From the NCBI RefSeq assembly GCF_010998615.1, contig NZ_JAAEAH010000064.1, positions 1-56,329 on the forward strand: a stretch of DNA of 56,329 nt, written 5' to 3'. This stretch comes from Myxococcus sp. CA023 (GTDB taxonomy: Bacteria; Myxococcota; Myxococcia; Myxococcales; Myxococcaceae). The notes below the pieces were generated by a model. The model ran no database searches, was not told where the DNA came from, and saw only the letters and a list, made by a program, of their open reading frames with translations. A program made the position numbers and the translations under genes. Shown piece by piece: positions 7,276 to 16,499 of this stretch (the first letter of the stretch is position 1; each line of letters starts with the position of its first letter).

Positions 7276-8118
7276 CGCCTCCCTGCTCGCCCGGAGCCAG
7301 GGGAAGCAGGCGCGAACCCCAATGAACCACACGGCGCCCGCCAGCAGGTCCACGGCATAGTGATAACGCAGCACCAGCGTGGACATGAGGATGGCCACGG
7401 CGACGGGCACCATCAGACGGAATCGCCACGGGTGCTGGCGCCGGTCGTGTTCGAGCAGCACCAGCGTGATGTACGTGTGCAGGCTGGGGAAGAGGTCGTA
7501 GGTGGAGGAGCCGCTCGTCACGACGGCGGCATTCAGTTGTGTGAACCAGCCGCCTTCGATGGGGAGGGTGAACAACTCCGGCCAGGCGGCCACGGGCCCG
7601 ACGGCGGGCATCAGGTAGTAGCCGGCGATGCCCGGGACATACGCGGAGAAGACGTCGATGAAGAAGCGCTCCGCCCGCGCACGGGGGCCCACCAGCGCCC
7701 AGGCCATGGCGAGGTGCAGGTAGCCGTGAAACGCCAGATAGCTGGCACTGAAGAACTCGTTGACCCAGGGCGTGCTCCACCGCTGGAGCCAGGCGGCCGG
7801 GGTGATGCCGAACAGGAACACGTCAGCGGACAGGAGCCAGGCGTCACGAGTCACGAGCCCCAGCGCGGGGACGGCCTGCTTCACGGAGGCATAGAAGAAG
7901 AACGTCGCGAGGTAGGCGAGCAGCAGCCGTGCCCGGAAGACATGGGCCACTGCGTCCAGTCGCGCCAGCAGCGCCACGCTGCCCATGAACATCACCGTGC
8001 CGCCCACTGCTTGCACGGTGACAGCCGCGGAGACTCCCGCGACGAACACCAGCGCCGTCGAGAGGGCGATGCCGAACGCCGCCAGCAGGACTTCGTGCGG
8101 GTACAGCCGCTCAGGCAT
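7246..8118 (-). CDS. PAP2-superfamily membrane enzyme (AUR1/inositolphosphorylceramide-synthase-like)
   Basis: A 290-residue polytopic membrane protein. Phosphatase-fold motifs are 'LFPSLHTY' (the PSxH type) and 'LRYHYAVDLLAG' (H-x3-D), as in PAP2_3/AUR1-like proteins. These cleave lipid phosphates or transfer phospho-head groups. It begins 8 bases inside the end of the desaturase gene, so both are in one operon. The last ten codons overlap the CAP-domain remnant in another frame, which suggests that the native C terminus was altered by recombination. Substrate unknown; with its neighbours it probably works on a lipid head group. Confidence 0.75.
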   Translation of the reverse strand: MPERLYPHEVLLAAFGIALSTALVFVAGVSAAVTVQAVGGTVMFMGSVALLARLDAVAHVFRARLLLAYLATFFFYASVKQAVPALGLVTRDAWLLSADVFLFGITPAAWLQRWSTPWVNEFFSASYLAFHGYLHLAMAWALVGPRARAERFFIDVFSAYVPGIAGYYLMPAVGPVAAWPELFTLPIEGGWFTQLNAAVVTSGSSTYDLFPSLHTYITLVLLEHDRRQHPWRFRLMVPVAVAILMSTLVLRYHYAVDLLAGAVWFIGVRACFPWLRASREALTAPRPGSG

Positions 8119-9043
8119 CGGGCGTGGCGGGTTTCGCCCCTCGGATGAGCGAACCGGAGAGGACGCCGCGCACGAACGAGAAGTAGGACGGGATGAAGGG
8201 GGCCCCCTGCGCGACGAGGTCCGCGCGCAGCGTCCGGTGCAGCGCGGGCAGGTTGTACCAGGGCACGCGGGGGTACAGGTGGTGCTCCAGGTGGTAGTTC
8301 TCGTTGCACATGAAGAAGCGCGTCACCGGGTTCGACAGGATGGTCCGGGAGCCTCGGACCGGGTGCGTGCTCTCTGGCAGGAAGGTGTGCTGGCTCATGC
8401 CCCGGACGTTGACCAGGGTGTTGAGGAGGAGCATCGGAATCGCCCAGGCATGGAGCAGCACCTGTCCGGGGATGAAGATGACCGCGGCCGTCAGGCCCGC
8501 GACGACCAGCGCCACTTCGAACATCACCCATCGGCGCTCGGCGGTCGTTCCCTGTCGCCAACCCAGGATGGGAATCATCGTGATGTAGGCGGGATAACCG
8601 AGCAGCAGCCGGCCCACATGCATCAACAACTCCAGCCACCGCCGCCCCGTGTAGTTGGCGTAGTGGTCCGGGTCCTTCCCGCCGCCCAGGTCGGCATGGT
8701 GCTTCAGGTGCAGCACCTTGTAGGCCGCGTAGTTCTGCAACACCGGGAGCGCGCAGGCGATGCCACCCAGCCGGTTCAACCAGGGCCGCCGCGCAAGGCC
8801 TCCGTGGACGGCCTCGTGGGTGAACAGGCTGATGCCATGCAACGACGCCGCGGCGATGAGGTACAGCGGGGCGCGAGCGAGCCAGTCTGTCCAGGCCGCG
8901 TCCCGTGCCGCGAGCATCACGGACAGCGCCGCCGCGCCCAGATAGAGCATGAGGAACACGGCGAGCCGCGGAACGTGCCGCGCATCGACCTGCTCCAATT
9001 CACGCAACTGCGAAGGGGTGAGGGATTCTGTCGCGAGCGGCAT
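8111..9043 (-). CDS. Membrane fatty-acid desaturase
   Basis: About 310 residues with the three histidine boxes of membrane di-iron desaturases: 'HEAVHGG', 'LHLKHHADLG' and 'NENYHLEHHLYP', between hydrophobic segments. It should introduce a double bond or hydroxyl into an acyl or sphingoid chain. The true start is uncertain: ATG 9043 leaves room before the divergent gene, while ATG 9070 would overlap its start codon. It is the first gene of a minus-strand pair with the PAP2 enzyme and shares its upstream region with the BtaA-like operon. Confidence 0.85.
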   Translation of the reverse strand: MPLATESLTPSQLRELEQVDARHVPRLAVFLMLYLGAAALSVMLAARDAAWTDWLARAPLYLIAAASLHGISLFTHEAVHGGLARRPWLNRLGGIACALPVLQNYAAYKVLHLKHHADLGGGKDPDHYANYTGRRWLELLMHVGRLLLGYPAYITMIPILGWRQGTTAERRWVMFEVALVVAGLTAAVIFIPGQVLLHAWAIPMLLLNTLVNVRGMSQHTFLPESTHPVRGSRTILSNPVTRFFMCNENYHLEHHLYPRVPWYNLPALHRTLRADLVAQGAPFIPSYFSFVRGVLSGSLIRGAKPATPDA

Positions 9044-9068
9044 GGGGGTTCCGAGGTAGAACCATGCC

Positions 9069-10058
9069 ATGGAACCTGGCTTGGTTTCGACGCCGCCCCT
9101 TCGCTTGAAGTTCGCCGTTGTCCGGGAGGATGCCGCGCTGGAGCTGGCGCTCGTCGAGCGCACGCGGGCACGGGCCGTGCTCACGGTGGCGTCGGGAGGT
9201 TGCACACTCCTCACCCTGGCGCGGCGCCATCCCGCGCTCGAACTGGTGGGCTTCGATTTCAACCTGCGTCAGCTCGCGCATGTCCGGGAGAAGGCGGAGG
9301 GACTCGGTCGCCTTCCGCTGGCGCGGTTCAGCGTGGAAGAGGAGGACACCGCGGCTCTGAATCAGCGCGGCGAATTCGAGGGGCTCTTCCGCACGCTCCG
9401 CCGGTTCATCGAGGAGTTCGTCGCGCCCTCGCATGAACTCGCCGCCTTCTTCGCGCCGGCCACCACGGCCTCACAACGCCGGGAGGCCTGTGCCCGCTGG
9501 TTCGCTTCGCCCTACTGGCCCGTGGGCTTCGAGCTGGCCCTGGCGGCGCCGCTGCTGAACACCATGTTTGGTCCCGCGGCGACACAACATGCCGAGCCCG
9601 GCTCGTATCCTGGCTATTTCCAGGCGGTCTTCGAACGCGGGCTCCAGCGCGAGGATGCGCCTCGAAATCCCTTCCTCCAGCACGTGCTGCTCGGCAGGTA
9701 CCTGCGTGAGGATGCCCCCGAGTATCTCCGGGCCGAAGGCCCGCTGGCGCTGACGCTTGTCCAGGGCTCGTTGCCGGATGTGCCGCGCCTGGACCGCTTC
9801 GACGTCATCTCGCTCTCCAACATCTTCGACTGGTCGGAAGACGCGCTGGTGGCGGAGTGGGCAGGTTTGCTCGTGCGTGAGGCGCGGCCCGGTTGCGCCG
9901 TCCTCATCCGTCAGCTCAACAACCGCCGGGACCTTCGCCGCTTCTTCCAGCCTGCCTTCGAGTTCGATGACGCGCTCGGCGCGGAGCTGCTTGCCAGGGA
10001 CAGGAGCCTGTTCTACGAGCGCATCGAGGTCGGCTTCCGCGTGCCAGACAGCCCATGA
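9069..10058 (+). CDS. BtaA-like (DUF3419) SAM:lipid 3-amino-3-carboxypropyl transferase
   Basis: The 329 residues match the DUF3419/BtaA group, whose known member moves the aminocarboxypropyl group of S-adenosylmethionine onto diacylglycerol, the first step of betaine-lipid synthesis. Visible signs are a SAM-site-like segment 'VLTVASGGCTLLTLA' followed by 'LVGFDFN', and a late motif 'ISLSNIFDWSED'. No BtaB N-methyltransferase is nearby, so the end product is probably not the classical betaine lipid. The start codon overlaps the alternative start of the divergent desaturase. The gene overlaps the next by four bases (ATGA). Confidence 0.72.
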   Translation: MEPGLVSTPPLRLKFAVVREDAALELALVERTRARAVLTVASGGCTLLTLARRHPALELVGFDFNLRQLAHVREKAEGLGRLPLARFSVEEEDTAALNQRGEFEGLFRTLRRFIEEFVAPSHELAAFFAPATTASQRREACARWFASPYWPVGFELALAAPLLNTMFGPAATQHAEPGSYPGYFQAVFERGLQREDAPRNPFLQHVLLGRYLREDAPEYLRAEGPLALTLVQGSLPDVPRLDRFDVISLSNIFDWSEDALVAEWAGLLVREARPGCAVLIRQLNNRRDLRRFFQPAFEFDDALGAELLARDRSLFYERIEVGFRVPDSP

Positions 10059-10975
10059 GTGACGTGCGCTTCATCGTTGCCCGGCCTGACTCGCTCGGGC
10101 CCTATGTCGAGCGGCTGCGCCTGCTGGAGCGTGAAATCCTCTATCCACTCGCGGATGGGGCCGACCACTTCTTCATCGACCATGGGCCCGGGTACCACCC
10201 GTTCTTCTCCTCCATGGGAGAGGCGTACTTCCTGCTGGCGCTCCGTGGCGACGACTTGCTCGGTTCCGTGACGGGGGTCTTGCGTCCGGTGTGGCACGGG
10301 ACGCGGAAGGTGGACGCGCTCTACATCTGCGACCTCAAGCTGGCGAAGCACGCGCGGGGCTCCGGGCTCTCCACGAAGCTCCTGCTTCAGGGCCTCAAGC
10401 ACCTCTTCCTCATTCCCCCGCTGCGCCGGATTCGTTTCCTCTACGGCGCGGCCATGCGCGGCGCCCGGGGCGACGTGATGCGCATCGCCCGAGGCTGGAA
10501 CCCGCTGCGCATGGGACGTCCGGCGAGCCGGCTCGCGCTCTACTTCGTACCTCCCTCGCGACTCGAGGCGTTGGATACCCGGCGTGCGCCCCCGCGTCCC
10601 ACGGGAGCGGGGCTTCGCCTGGGACCCGCGCCCGCCAGGACGCTGGAAGGGGCGGGGTGGTGCACCACGGCGGGGGCCAAGGACCTTCAGCGGCTGTCCA
10701 CGGGACGCCCGTGGCCGCTGGTCCACCTGTCGGCGCCGCCCGAAGCCTGGACGCACGGCTGGGGCGAGTACCTTCGCACTTGTGGTGTGGAACTGGCGGC
10801 GCTCGGGGGCGAGGCGCTCACCTGTTTCAGCATCGACGAGCGGCTGGAGGACCATGTCCGCTGGTTGCGTGAGGTGGGCATCGCCCAGGATTCGGTGTGC
10901 ACCGTCTATTCTCTCGACCTCTCCTTTCCCGTCAGAGCGCCAGCATGGGTGCACCTTCCCTCGTCCGAAATCTGA
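10055..10975 (+). CDS. GNAT-like acyltransferase of the lipid cluster
   Basis: A 306-residue protein. The N-terminal half has a GNAT-like core, with a strand pair around 'VDALYICDLKLAKHARGSG' (acetyl/acyl-CoA loop) followed by a helix 'STKLLLQGLKHLF'. The C-terminal 130 residues resemble no domain I recognise. It is translationally coupled to the BtaA-like gene (ATGA) and overlaps the di-iron gene by 31 bases. A role in N-acylating an amino lipid is an inference from context. Confidence 0.6.
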   Translation: MSDVRFIVARPDSLGPYVERLRLLEREILYPLADGADHFFIDHGPGYHPFFSSMGEAYFLLALRGDDLLGSVTGVLRPVWHGTRKVDALYICDLKLAKHARGSGLSTKLLLQGLKHLFLIPPLRRIRFLYGAAMRGARGDVMRIARGWNPLRMGRPASRLALYFVPPSRLEALDTRRAPPRPTGAGLRLGPAPARTLEGAGWCTTAGAKDLQRLSTGRPWPLVHLSAPPEAWTHGWGEYLRTCGVELAALGGEALTCFSIDERLEDHVRWLREVGIAQDSVCTVYSLDLSFPVRAPAWVHLPSSEI

Positions 10976-11652
10976 AGCTGCGTCAGCACATCGCCGGACT
11001 CAAGGCGGCATGGAGCGCGTTGGACGCGCCCTACCTGTGCGCACTGAGAGACGGCACCTTCGCGCGGGAGGACTTCGTCGAGACGCAGCTCCAGTTCTTC
11101 TCCGCGGTGGCGCACTTCTCCAGGCCCATGGCGATGCTCGTCAGTCGTCTGCCACATCCCAACCAGCGGTTGCCGCTGGTGGAGAACATCTTCGACGAGC
11201 ACGGCCGCGGCACGTTGGCTCACGGCCACGAGCGCACGTTCCACTTGCTCCTCGCTCGCCTGGGAGTTGAGACGGCTCGCGCGGAGCGACATGGGACATG
11301 GCCGGAGGTGCGTGCCTTCAACGTCGCACTCACGGGCATCGCCGCGTTCGAGGGGCCGCTCACCGGGCTGGCCGTGTTCGGCATCATCGAGGACCTGTTC
11401 AGTGGCATCTCCCTGGAGCTGGGACGCGGCATCGTCGCGCGGGGCTGGCTCCAGCATGGCGAGGTGGTGCACTACCCCACGCACGCGGACCTCGACGAGG
11501 AGCACGCGGAAGGCTTCTACCGGCAGCTCGATGTGCCCTACGAGACGGAGGCGGGGGCGGCCGAGATTGAGCAGGGCCTGGCGCTGGGCGGGCACCTCTT
11601 CCTGGGCCTGTACGACGGCCTGTTCCGGGCGCGTCACCGCCGGCTGGCTTAG
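10945..11652 (+). CDS. Haem-oxygenase-like di-iron oxidase/oxygenase family protein
   Basis: The 235-residue helical protein resembles the TenA/PqqC/CADD fold. The metal-type motif H-x3-D-x2-H is visible in 'THADLDEEHAEGF', with an earlier 'ENIFDEHGRG', as in di-iron members such as CADD and UndA. Those enzymes decarboxylate, hydroxylate or N-oxygenate. ATG 10945 was chosen because 'MGAPSLVRNLKLRQ' begins the fold; an ATG at 10897 would add unlikely basic residues. Context points to oxidation of a lipid or amino-acid-derived head group. Its TAG overlaps the stop of the convergent aquaporin-like gene. Confidence 0.7.
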   Translation: MGAPSLVRNLKLRQHIAGLKAAWSALDAPYLCALRDGTFAREDFVETQLQFFSAVAHFSRPMAMLVSRLPHPNQRLPLVENIFDEHGRGTLAHGHERTFHLLLARLGVETARAERHGTWPEVRAFNVALTGIAAFEGPLTGLAVFGIIEDLFSGISLELGRGIVARGWLQHGEVVHYPTHADLDEEHAEGFYRQLDVPYETEAGAAEIEQGLALGGHLFLGLYDGLFRARHRRLA

Positions 11653-12728
11653 GGCCGCGGCCCGCCCGGACCTTCCCGCGCCGCGTCGCCGACAGCGTAG
11701 AGCCGCAGCCATCCCCGGTTTCGGAGGAGTTGGTGGATGGGGGCTCGGAGCTCCGCGCGGAGCCGGGGTTCCTCGGTGGTCACCGCGTCGGCTGAGACCT
11801 GCAGTTGCCAGGGGACACCGCCGAGGTGCGACGGCGTGGGGGATTCTCCCGCGAGCACCAGCCGGATGATGAGCGGTGGCAGGTCCGTGTTCTCGCTGGC
11901 GCGCCATTGCGCCGTGGCCCGTGCGCGCTGGGGCGAGGCCAGGTGGTTGAAGATGCCCACGGCCTGCTGCGCGACCTCCGGCTGTGAGCATTCGAAGACG
12001 ATGGTCCATACGCGGGCCTGCTTCATGCTCGGCGTCCGCTGCAGCCAGCGGAAGAGCAGCACCGCGAGCGCGGCGCCCAACAGTTGCGCGGCGATGATGG
12101 ACTCCACATCCATGGGGTGCATGGCGCTGGGGCGGGTGCTGAACGCCCGGGCGAGGATGAGCGCCGGATTCGCCAGGGCACGGGAGTCGGTGAACCAGAC
12201 GGTGGCGGCCAGATAACCGGCGACCACCAGCGGAATCGCAGCGGGGCGATTCCGCACGCAGCCGCGCACCATGACGAGCAACCCGAAGGTGGACACCAGC
12301 TCCGTGACGAACTGCGCCGCGCTGGCCGCGGGCTCACGCGCGGCGACGAGCATCGGCTCATGGCACATGACGTGGGCCACCAACCGGCCCGCGACGGCGC
12401 CTCCCACCTGGGCCAGCACGTACAGGGGAACGTCACGCCACGGGGTGCCGTCTTCGAGCGCATCCGCGAAGGTGAGCGCGGGATTGAAGTGCGCGCCCGT
12501 GAGCGGCTGAAGCACGAAGGCCAGGCATGCCAGCACCGCGCCCGCCGCCAGGGACATGAATAGGCGTCCATCCGTGGCGCTCACGCCCAGGTGCTCGGCG
12601 CCGTGGTGGGCACCCTCCAGGGCCACCACGAGCAGGCCACACCCCAGCGCCTCCACCACGAGCCGCCGGGAGCGGTTCATCCGGGCCACGTCATCCGGCG
12701 CGGCAGGGGATTGGAATGCGTGCGTCAC
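11649..12728 (-). CDS. Aquaporin-like (MIP) channel with C-terminal soluble extension
   Basis: The first about 210 residues form a six-helix MIP fold with both NPA motifs: 'GAHFNPALTFADAL' and 'ALANPALILARAF'. The second motif lacks the Arg that normally follows NPA and forms the selectivity filter. A soluble tail of about 140 residues ('VWTIVFECSQPEVAQQAV' onward) has no recognised domain. GTG 12728 was chosen because AGGAGG lies 8 bases upstream; ATG 12680 is the alternative, and further upstream the frame is not protein-like. Transport of water or small neutral solutes is likely, but the filter change may alter selectivity. Confidence 0.75.
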   Translation of the reverse strand: MTHAFQSPAAPDDVARMNRSRRLVVEALGCGLLVVALEGAHHGAEHLGVSATDGRLFMSLAAGAVLACLAFVLQPLTGAHFNPALTFADALEDGTPWRDVPLYVLAQVGGAVAGRLVAHVMCHEPMLVAAREPAASAAQFVTELVSTFGLLVMVRGCVRNRPAAIPLVVAGYLAATVWFTDSRALANPALILARAFSTRPSAMHPMDVESIIAAQLLGAALAVLLFRWLQRTPSMKQARVWTIVFECSQPEVAQQAVGIFNHLASPQRARATAQWRASENTDLPPLIIRLVLAGESPTPSHLGGVPWQLQVSADAVTTEEPRLRAELRAPIHQLLRNRGWLRLYAVGDAAREGPGGPRP

Positions 12729-12772
12729 GGCAAGCCCCTCCTGGAAGCAGGTCCGCGGGCCCCTGGGAGAGA

Positions 12773-12800
12773 CCGGCTCCACCGCCGCACCTGGAGCCGG
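12773..12800. terminator. GC-rich hairpin between glycosyltransferase and channel genes
   Basis: CCGGCTCCA (12773-12781) and TGGAGCCGG (12792-12800) form a perfect 9-bp stem with a 10-base loop, downstream of the minus-strand glycosyltransferase stop. There is no U-run, so termination is only possible, not shown. Confidence 0.35.
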
Positions 12801-12903
12801 CAACCTATGGCTCACCCGTGGCACCGTCAAAGGCAGGGGACCAGACTGCCCGTCGGTGAACAAGGCCCGTTGGCTGGGACGCGGAGGTCCCCGAAGTCGA
12901 CGC

Positions 12904-14271
12904 TCAGGGCTTGCGCGCTCGCAGCCGCCACACCTGGAAGGTGTGCAACCGGCGTCCACGGAAGTCGCCGAAGAGCTCCACGGGGCCTTCCAGCGCGGTG
13001 AAGCGAGAGGCCAGGTCCTCGGGAGGCTGAGGCCCGCCCTCGCTCACCCACAGCACGTCGTGCCCGGGTGTCACTTCTGGGGCGGACCACAGGTCGTACT
13101 GACTGAAGCGGGCCGGCGCCCCGGTGTTCGTGAGCCGCCGCGCGTAGTAGGCCACCTGGGACGCCAGTTGGTAGTTGGGCGCGTATACGGCGGCCACGTT
13201 GTCGGGCGACAGGTCCGGGAACAGCCGCTGCGGCGTCGCCAGCTCGCGCAGCACGCTCCATCCGTGCGTCCGCCATAGCGCCGTATCCCGGCGGAAGTGG
13301 AGCACGGGGAAGAGCAGGTGCGAGCCCACCACCAGCACCACCGCCAGCCCGCTGAACGCCGCCGCGCGCTGCCAAAGCGGCCGCATGCCCGCCACGCCCA
13401 CGCAGGCCGCGATGTACGCCGCGCACGGCCAGTTGGCCTCGCCCCTTGTGCGCAGCGCCGCGTAGCCGAAGAAGAGCAGGGGGACGCAGGCCGCCATGCG
13501 CAGCAGGAAGTGCTCGCGCGGACCGCGCACGCCGTACACCAGCGCGAGGGGAAAGAGCACGGGGCCTCCGAGGGCGAGCTGGCCCGCGAGGAACTCGCCG
13601 AAGGTGCTCCAACTGCTGCGCCAGTCGCGTCCCAGGCCATGGCTGAGTTGGAAGGCGAAGCCCACCCAGTCATGGCCTGCGTTCCAGAACACCACCGGCG
13701 CGAAGAAGGCGCCCGCCAGCGTCGCCGTGGCCCATGCTCCCCAGGGCATGCGCCGCGCTCGCACCGTGGTGATGAGGAACGCCACGCCCAGCAGCACGGC
13801 CGGGTACTTCGACAGCAGGGCGCACCCTCCAACCAGTCCCGCCAGGACCCACCGCTCTCGCCACAGGGCCCACAGGGTCAGCGTCCAGAACAGGAGCAGG
13901 GGCGAGTCGGGCGTGGGCCACACGCCGGCCAGCGCGCCCGCGGGGACGACGCTCCACAGCGCCGCCGCTCGCCAGGCTGTCGCCGCGTCACCATGGACGT
14001 CGCGCGCCAGTCGCCACACCGCGGCCACCGTCCCCACGCCGCACAGCATCGCCGTGCCCTCGATGCCCAGCAGGGCGATGTGCCAGGCTACCAAGGGGGG
14101 GTGGTCGAAGTAGCCCCAGTCGAGCTTGCGGGCCCATTGCCAGTAATAGGCGGTGTCGAAGTAGACGTCCGTGCCCAGCACCAGGGCGAGCCGCACCCCC
14201 ATCGCCACGCCGAGCAGCGCCACGCAGGTCTTCAGACTGAGGCCCGTCGACGCGGGAGACGGCGGAGACAC
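12904..14271 (-). CDS. GT39/ArnT-like membrane glycosyltransferase
   Basis: A 455-residue polytopic protein of the dolichyl-phosphate-mannose/ArnT type. The N-terminal loop '[19 protein letters not shown]' with following 'DHPPLVAW' is the usual acidic catalytic loop after the first transmembrane segment, here with FDTAYYW in place of DEAYYW. Around ten hydrophobic segments follow, then a soluble C-terminal domain. It would transfer a sugar from a polyprenyl-phosphate donor to a lipid or protein in the periplasm. The gene stands alone, with a divergent neighbour 115 bp away. Confidence 0.8.
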   Translation of the reverse strand: MSPPSPASTGLSLKTCVALLGVAMGVRLALVLGTDVYFDTAYYWQWARKLDWGYFDHPPLVAWHIALLGIEGTAMLCGVGTVAAVWRLARDVHGDAATAWRAAALWSVVPAGALAGVWPTPDSPLLLFWTLTLWALWRERWVLAGLVGGCALLSKYPAVLLGVAFLITTVRARRMPWGAWATATLAGAFFAPVVFWNAGHDWVGFAFQLSHGLGRDWRSSWSTFGEFLAGQLALGGPVLFPLALVYGVRGPREHFLLRMAACVPLLFFGYAALRTRGEANWPCAAYIAACVGVAGMRPLWQRAAAFSGLAVVLVVGSHLLFPVLHFRRDTALWRTHGWSVLRELATPQRLFPDLSPDNVAAVYAPNYQLASQVAYYARRLTNTGAPARFSQYDLWSAPEVTPGHDVLWVSEGGPQPPEDLASRFTALEGPVELFGDFRGRRLHTFQVWRLRARKP

Positions 14272-14386
14272 GACGGCGACCTACCCGGCCCACCCCTCTG
14301 TTGACCAGCATCCCTCCAGTGCTTTCGGCTTGCCCGCCCTCACGCGGGTACGTATCTCGACAGCAATTCCTCTTCCAGGAGTCCCG

Positions 14387-16477
14387 ATGGCCACGCCCCC
14401 TCCGTCAGCTGACACTTCCAATCGTCTGGCCCGGGAACCCTCTCCGTATCTGCGCCAACACGCACACAACCCCGTGGACTGGTTCCCCTGGGGGGAGGAG
14501 GCGCTCGCGAAGGCGAAGGCGGAGAACAAGCCCATCCTGCTGTCCGTGGGCTACTCCGCCTGTCACTGGTGCCACGTCATGGCGCACGAGTCGTTCGAGT
14601 CACCCGAGACGGCCCGGCTGATGAACGAGGGCTTCATCAACATCAAGGTGGACCGCGAGGAGCGGCCAGACCTGGACCAGATTTATCAAGGCGTGGTGCA
14701 GCTCATGGGGCAGGGCGGCGGCTGGCCGCTCACGGTGTTCCTCACGCCAGACCTGAAGCCCTTCTACGGGGGCACCTACTTCCCGCCGCAGGACCGCTAC
14801 GGCCGCCCGGGCTTCCCCCGGTTGCTGATGGCGCTGCGGGACGCGTGGGAGAACAAGCAGGACGAGGTGCAGCGGCAGTCGGCCCAGTTCGAGGAAGGGC
14901 TCGGGGAGCTGGCCACCTACGGCCTGGAGGCCGCGCCCGCCGTGCTGACGGCAGCGGACGTGGTGGGCATGGGCCAGCGCATGGCGAAGCAGGTGGACGC
15001 GGTCCACGGGGGCTTCGGCGGCGCGCCCAAGTTCCCCAACCCGATGAACTTCGCGCTGATGCTGCGCGCGTGGCGAAGAGGCGGCGGCGCGCCGTTGAAG
15101 GACGCGGTGTTCCTGACGTTGGAGCGCATGGCCCTGGGCGGCATCTATGACCAGTTGGGAGGCGGCTTCCACCGGTACTCGGTGGACGAGCGCTGGCTGG
15201 TGCCCCACTTCGAGAAGATGCTCTACGACAACGCGCAGCTCCTGCACCTCTACGCGCAGGCGCAGCAGGTGGAGCCGCGCCCGCTGTGGCGCAAGGTGGT
15301 GGAGGAGACGGTGGCCTACGTACGCCGCGAGATGACCGACGCGGGCGGCGGCTTCTACGCGGCGCAGGACGCGGACAGCGAGGGCGAGGAGGGGAAGTTC
15401 TTCGTCTGGCGCCCGGAGGAGGTCCGCGCGGCATTGCCGGAAGCGCAGGCGGAACTGGTGCTGCGTCACTTCGGCATCAAACCCGGCGGCAACTTCGAGC
15501 ATGGCGCGACGGTGCTGGAGGTGGTGGTGCCCGTGTTGGAGTTGGCGCGGGAGCGCGGCCTCTCCGAAGACGCCGTGGAGCGCGAGCTGGCCGCGGCGAA
15601 GCAGACGCTCTTCGACGCGCGGGAGCGGCGGGTGAAGCCGGGCCGGGACGACAAGCTTTTGTCGGGATGGAACGGGCTCATGATTCGCGGGCTCGCGTTG
15701 GCCTCGCGTGTCTTCGGCCGGCCGGAGTGGGCGAAGTGGGCGGCGGACGCCGCGGACTTCGTGCTGGAGAAGGCGTGGGACGGGACGCGGCTGGCGCGCT
15801 CGTACCAGGAGGGACAGGCGCGCATCGACGGCTTCCTGGAGGACTACGGCGACCTGGCCTCGGGCCTCACCGCGCTCTACCAGGCCACCTTCGACGTGAA
15901 GTACCTGGAGGCGGCGGACGCGCTGGTGCGCCGGGCCGTGGACCTCTTCTGGGACGCGGAGAAGGAGGCGTACCTCACCGCGCCCCGGGGACAGAAGGAT
16001 CTGGTGGTGGCGACGTATGGCCTCTTCGACAACGCCTTCCCGTCCGGCGCCTCCACGCTGACGGAGGCGCAGGTGGAGCTGGCGGCGCTCACGGGTGACA
16101 AGCAGCACCTGGCGTTGCCGGAGCGCTACGTGGCGCGGATGCACGACGGGCTCGTGCGAAACGCCATGGGCTACGGCTACCTGGGCCTGGCGGCGGATGC
16201 GCTGCTGGAGGGCGCGGCGTCCGTCACCGTCGCGGGCGCGTCCGACGACGTGGCGCCGCTGCGGGCCGCCATGGACCGTGCCTTCGCGCCCACGGTGGCG
16301 CTGGCCTGGAAGGCACCAGGGCAGCCCGTGCCTGCGTTGCTACAAGGGACTTTCGAAGGACGTGAGCCCGTGAAGGGACGGGCCGCCGCCTACCTGTGCC
16401 GGGGCTTTGTCTGCGAGCTGCCCGTTACTGAGCCGGACGAGTTGGCCCAGCGGTTGGCGGCACTCACCGGCCCCTGA
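14387..16477 (+). CDS. DUF255 thioredoxin-fold protein (YyaL/SPATA20 family)
   Basis: The 696 residues start with the DUF255 thioredoxin-like domain: '[20 protein letters not shown]' and the CxxC motif in '[15 protein letters not shown]'. A long (alpha/alpha)6-barrel-like part follows, with '[12 protein letters not shown]' and '[12 protein letters not shown]'. Length and motif order are as in the family. The biochemical role is not established; the fold suggests redox or carbohydrate-epimerase-like activity. ATG 14387 has AGGAG five bases upstream. Confidence 0.88.
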   Translation: MATPPPSADTSNRLAREPSPYLRQHAHNPVDWFPWGEEALAKAKAENKPILLSVGYSACHWCHVMAHESFESPETARLMNEGFINIKVDREERPDLDQIYQGVVQLMGQGGGWPLTVFLTPDLKPFYGGTYFPPQDRYGRPGFPRLLMALRDAWENKQDEVQRQSAQFEEGLGELATYGLEAAPAVLTAADVVGMGQRMAKQVDAVHGGFGGAPKFPNPMNFALMLRAWRRGGGAPLKDAVFLTLERMALGGIYDQLGGGFHRYSVDERWLVPHFEKMLYDNAQLLHLYAQAQQVEPRPLWRKVVEETVAYVRREMTDAGGGFYAAQDADSEGEEGKFFVWRPEEVRAALPEAQAELVLRHFGIKPGGNFEHGATVLEVVVPVLELARERGLSEDAVERELAAAKQTLFDARERRVKPGRDDKLLSGWNGLMIRGLALASRVFGRPEWAKWAADAADFVLEKAWDGTRLARSYQEGQARIDGFLEDYGDLASGLTALYQATFDVKYLEAADALVRRAVDLFWDAEKEAYLTAPRGQKDLVVATYGLFDNAFPSGASTLTEAQVELAALTGDKQHLALPERYVARMHDGLVRNAMGYGYLGLAADALLEGAASVTVAGASDDVAPLRAAMDRAFAPTVALAWKAPGQPVPALLQGTFEGREPVKGRAAAYLCRGFVCELPVTEPDELAQRLAALTGP

Positions 16478-16488
16478 GCAGGGGCCGG
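16467..16488. terminator. Hairpin that contains the stop codon of the DUF255 gene
   Basis: CCGGCCCCT (16467-16475) and AGGGGCCGG (16480-16488) form a 9-bp perfect stem with a 4-base loop. The TGA (16475-16477) lies at the stem-loop junction. It sits between two convergent genes only 22 bases apart, and no U-run follows. Confidence 0.5.
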
Positions 16489-16499
16489 CGCGGCCTGCG

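Noticed and set aside
14600..16144. A 514-codon minus-strand frame
   Set aside because: It is antisense to the DUF255 gene, whose CxxC and family motifs are clear.
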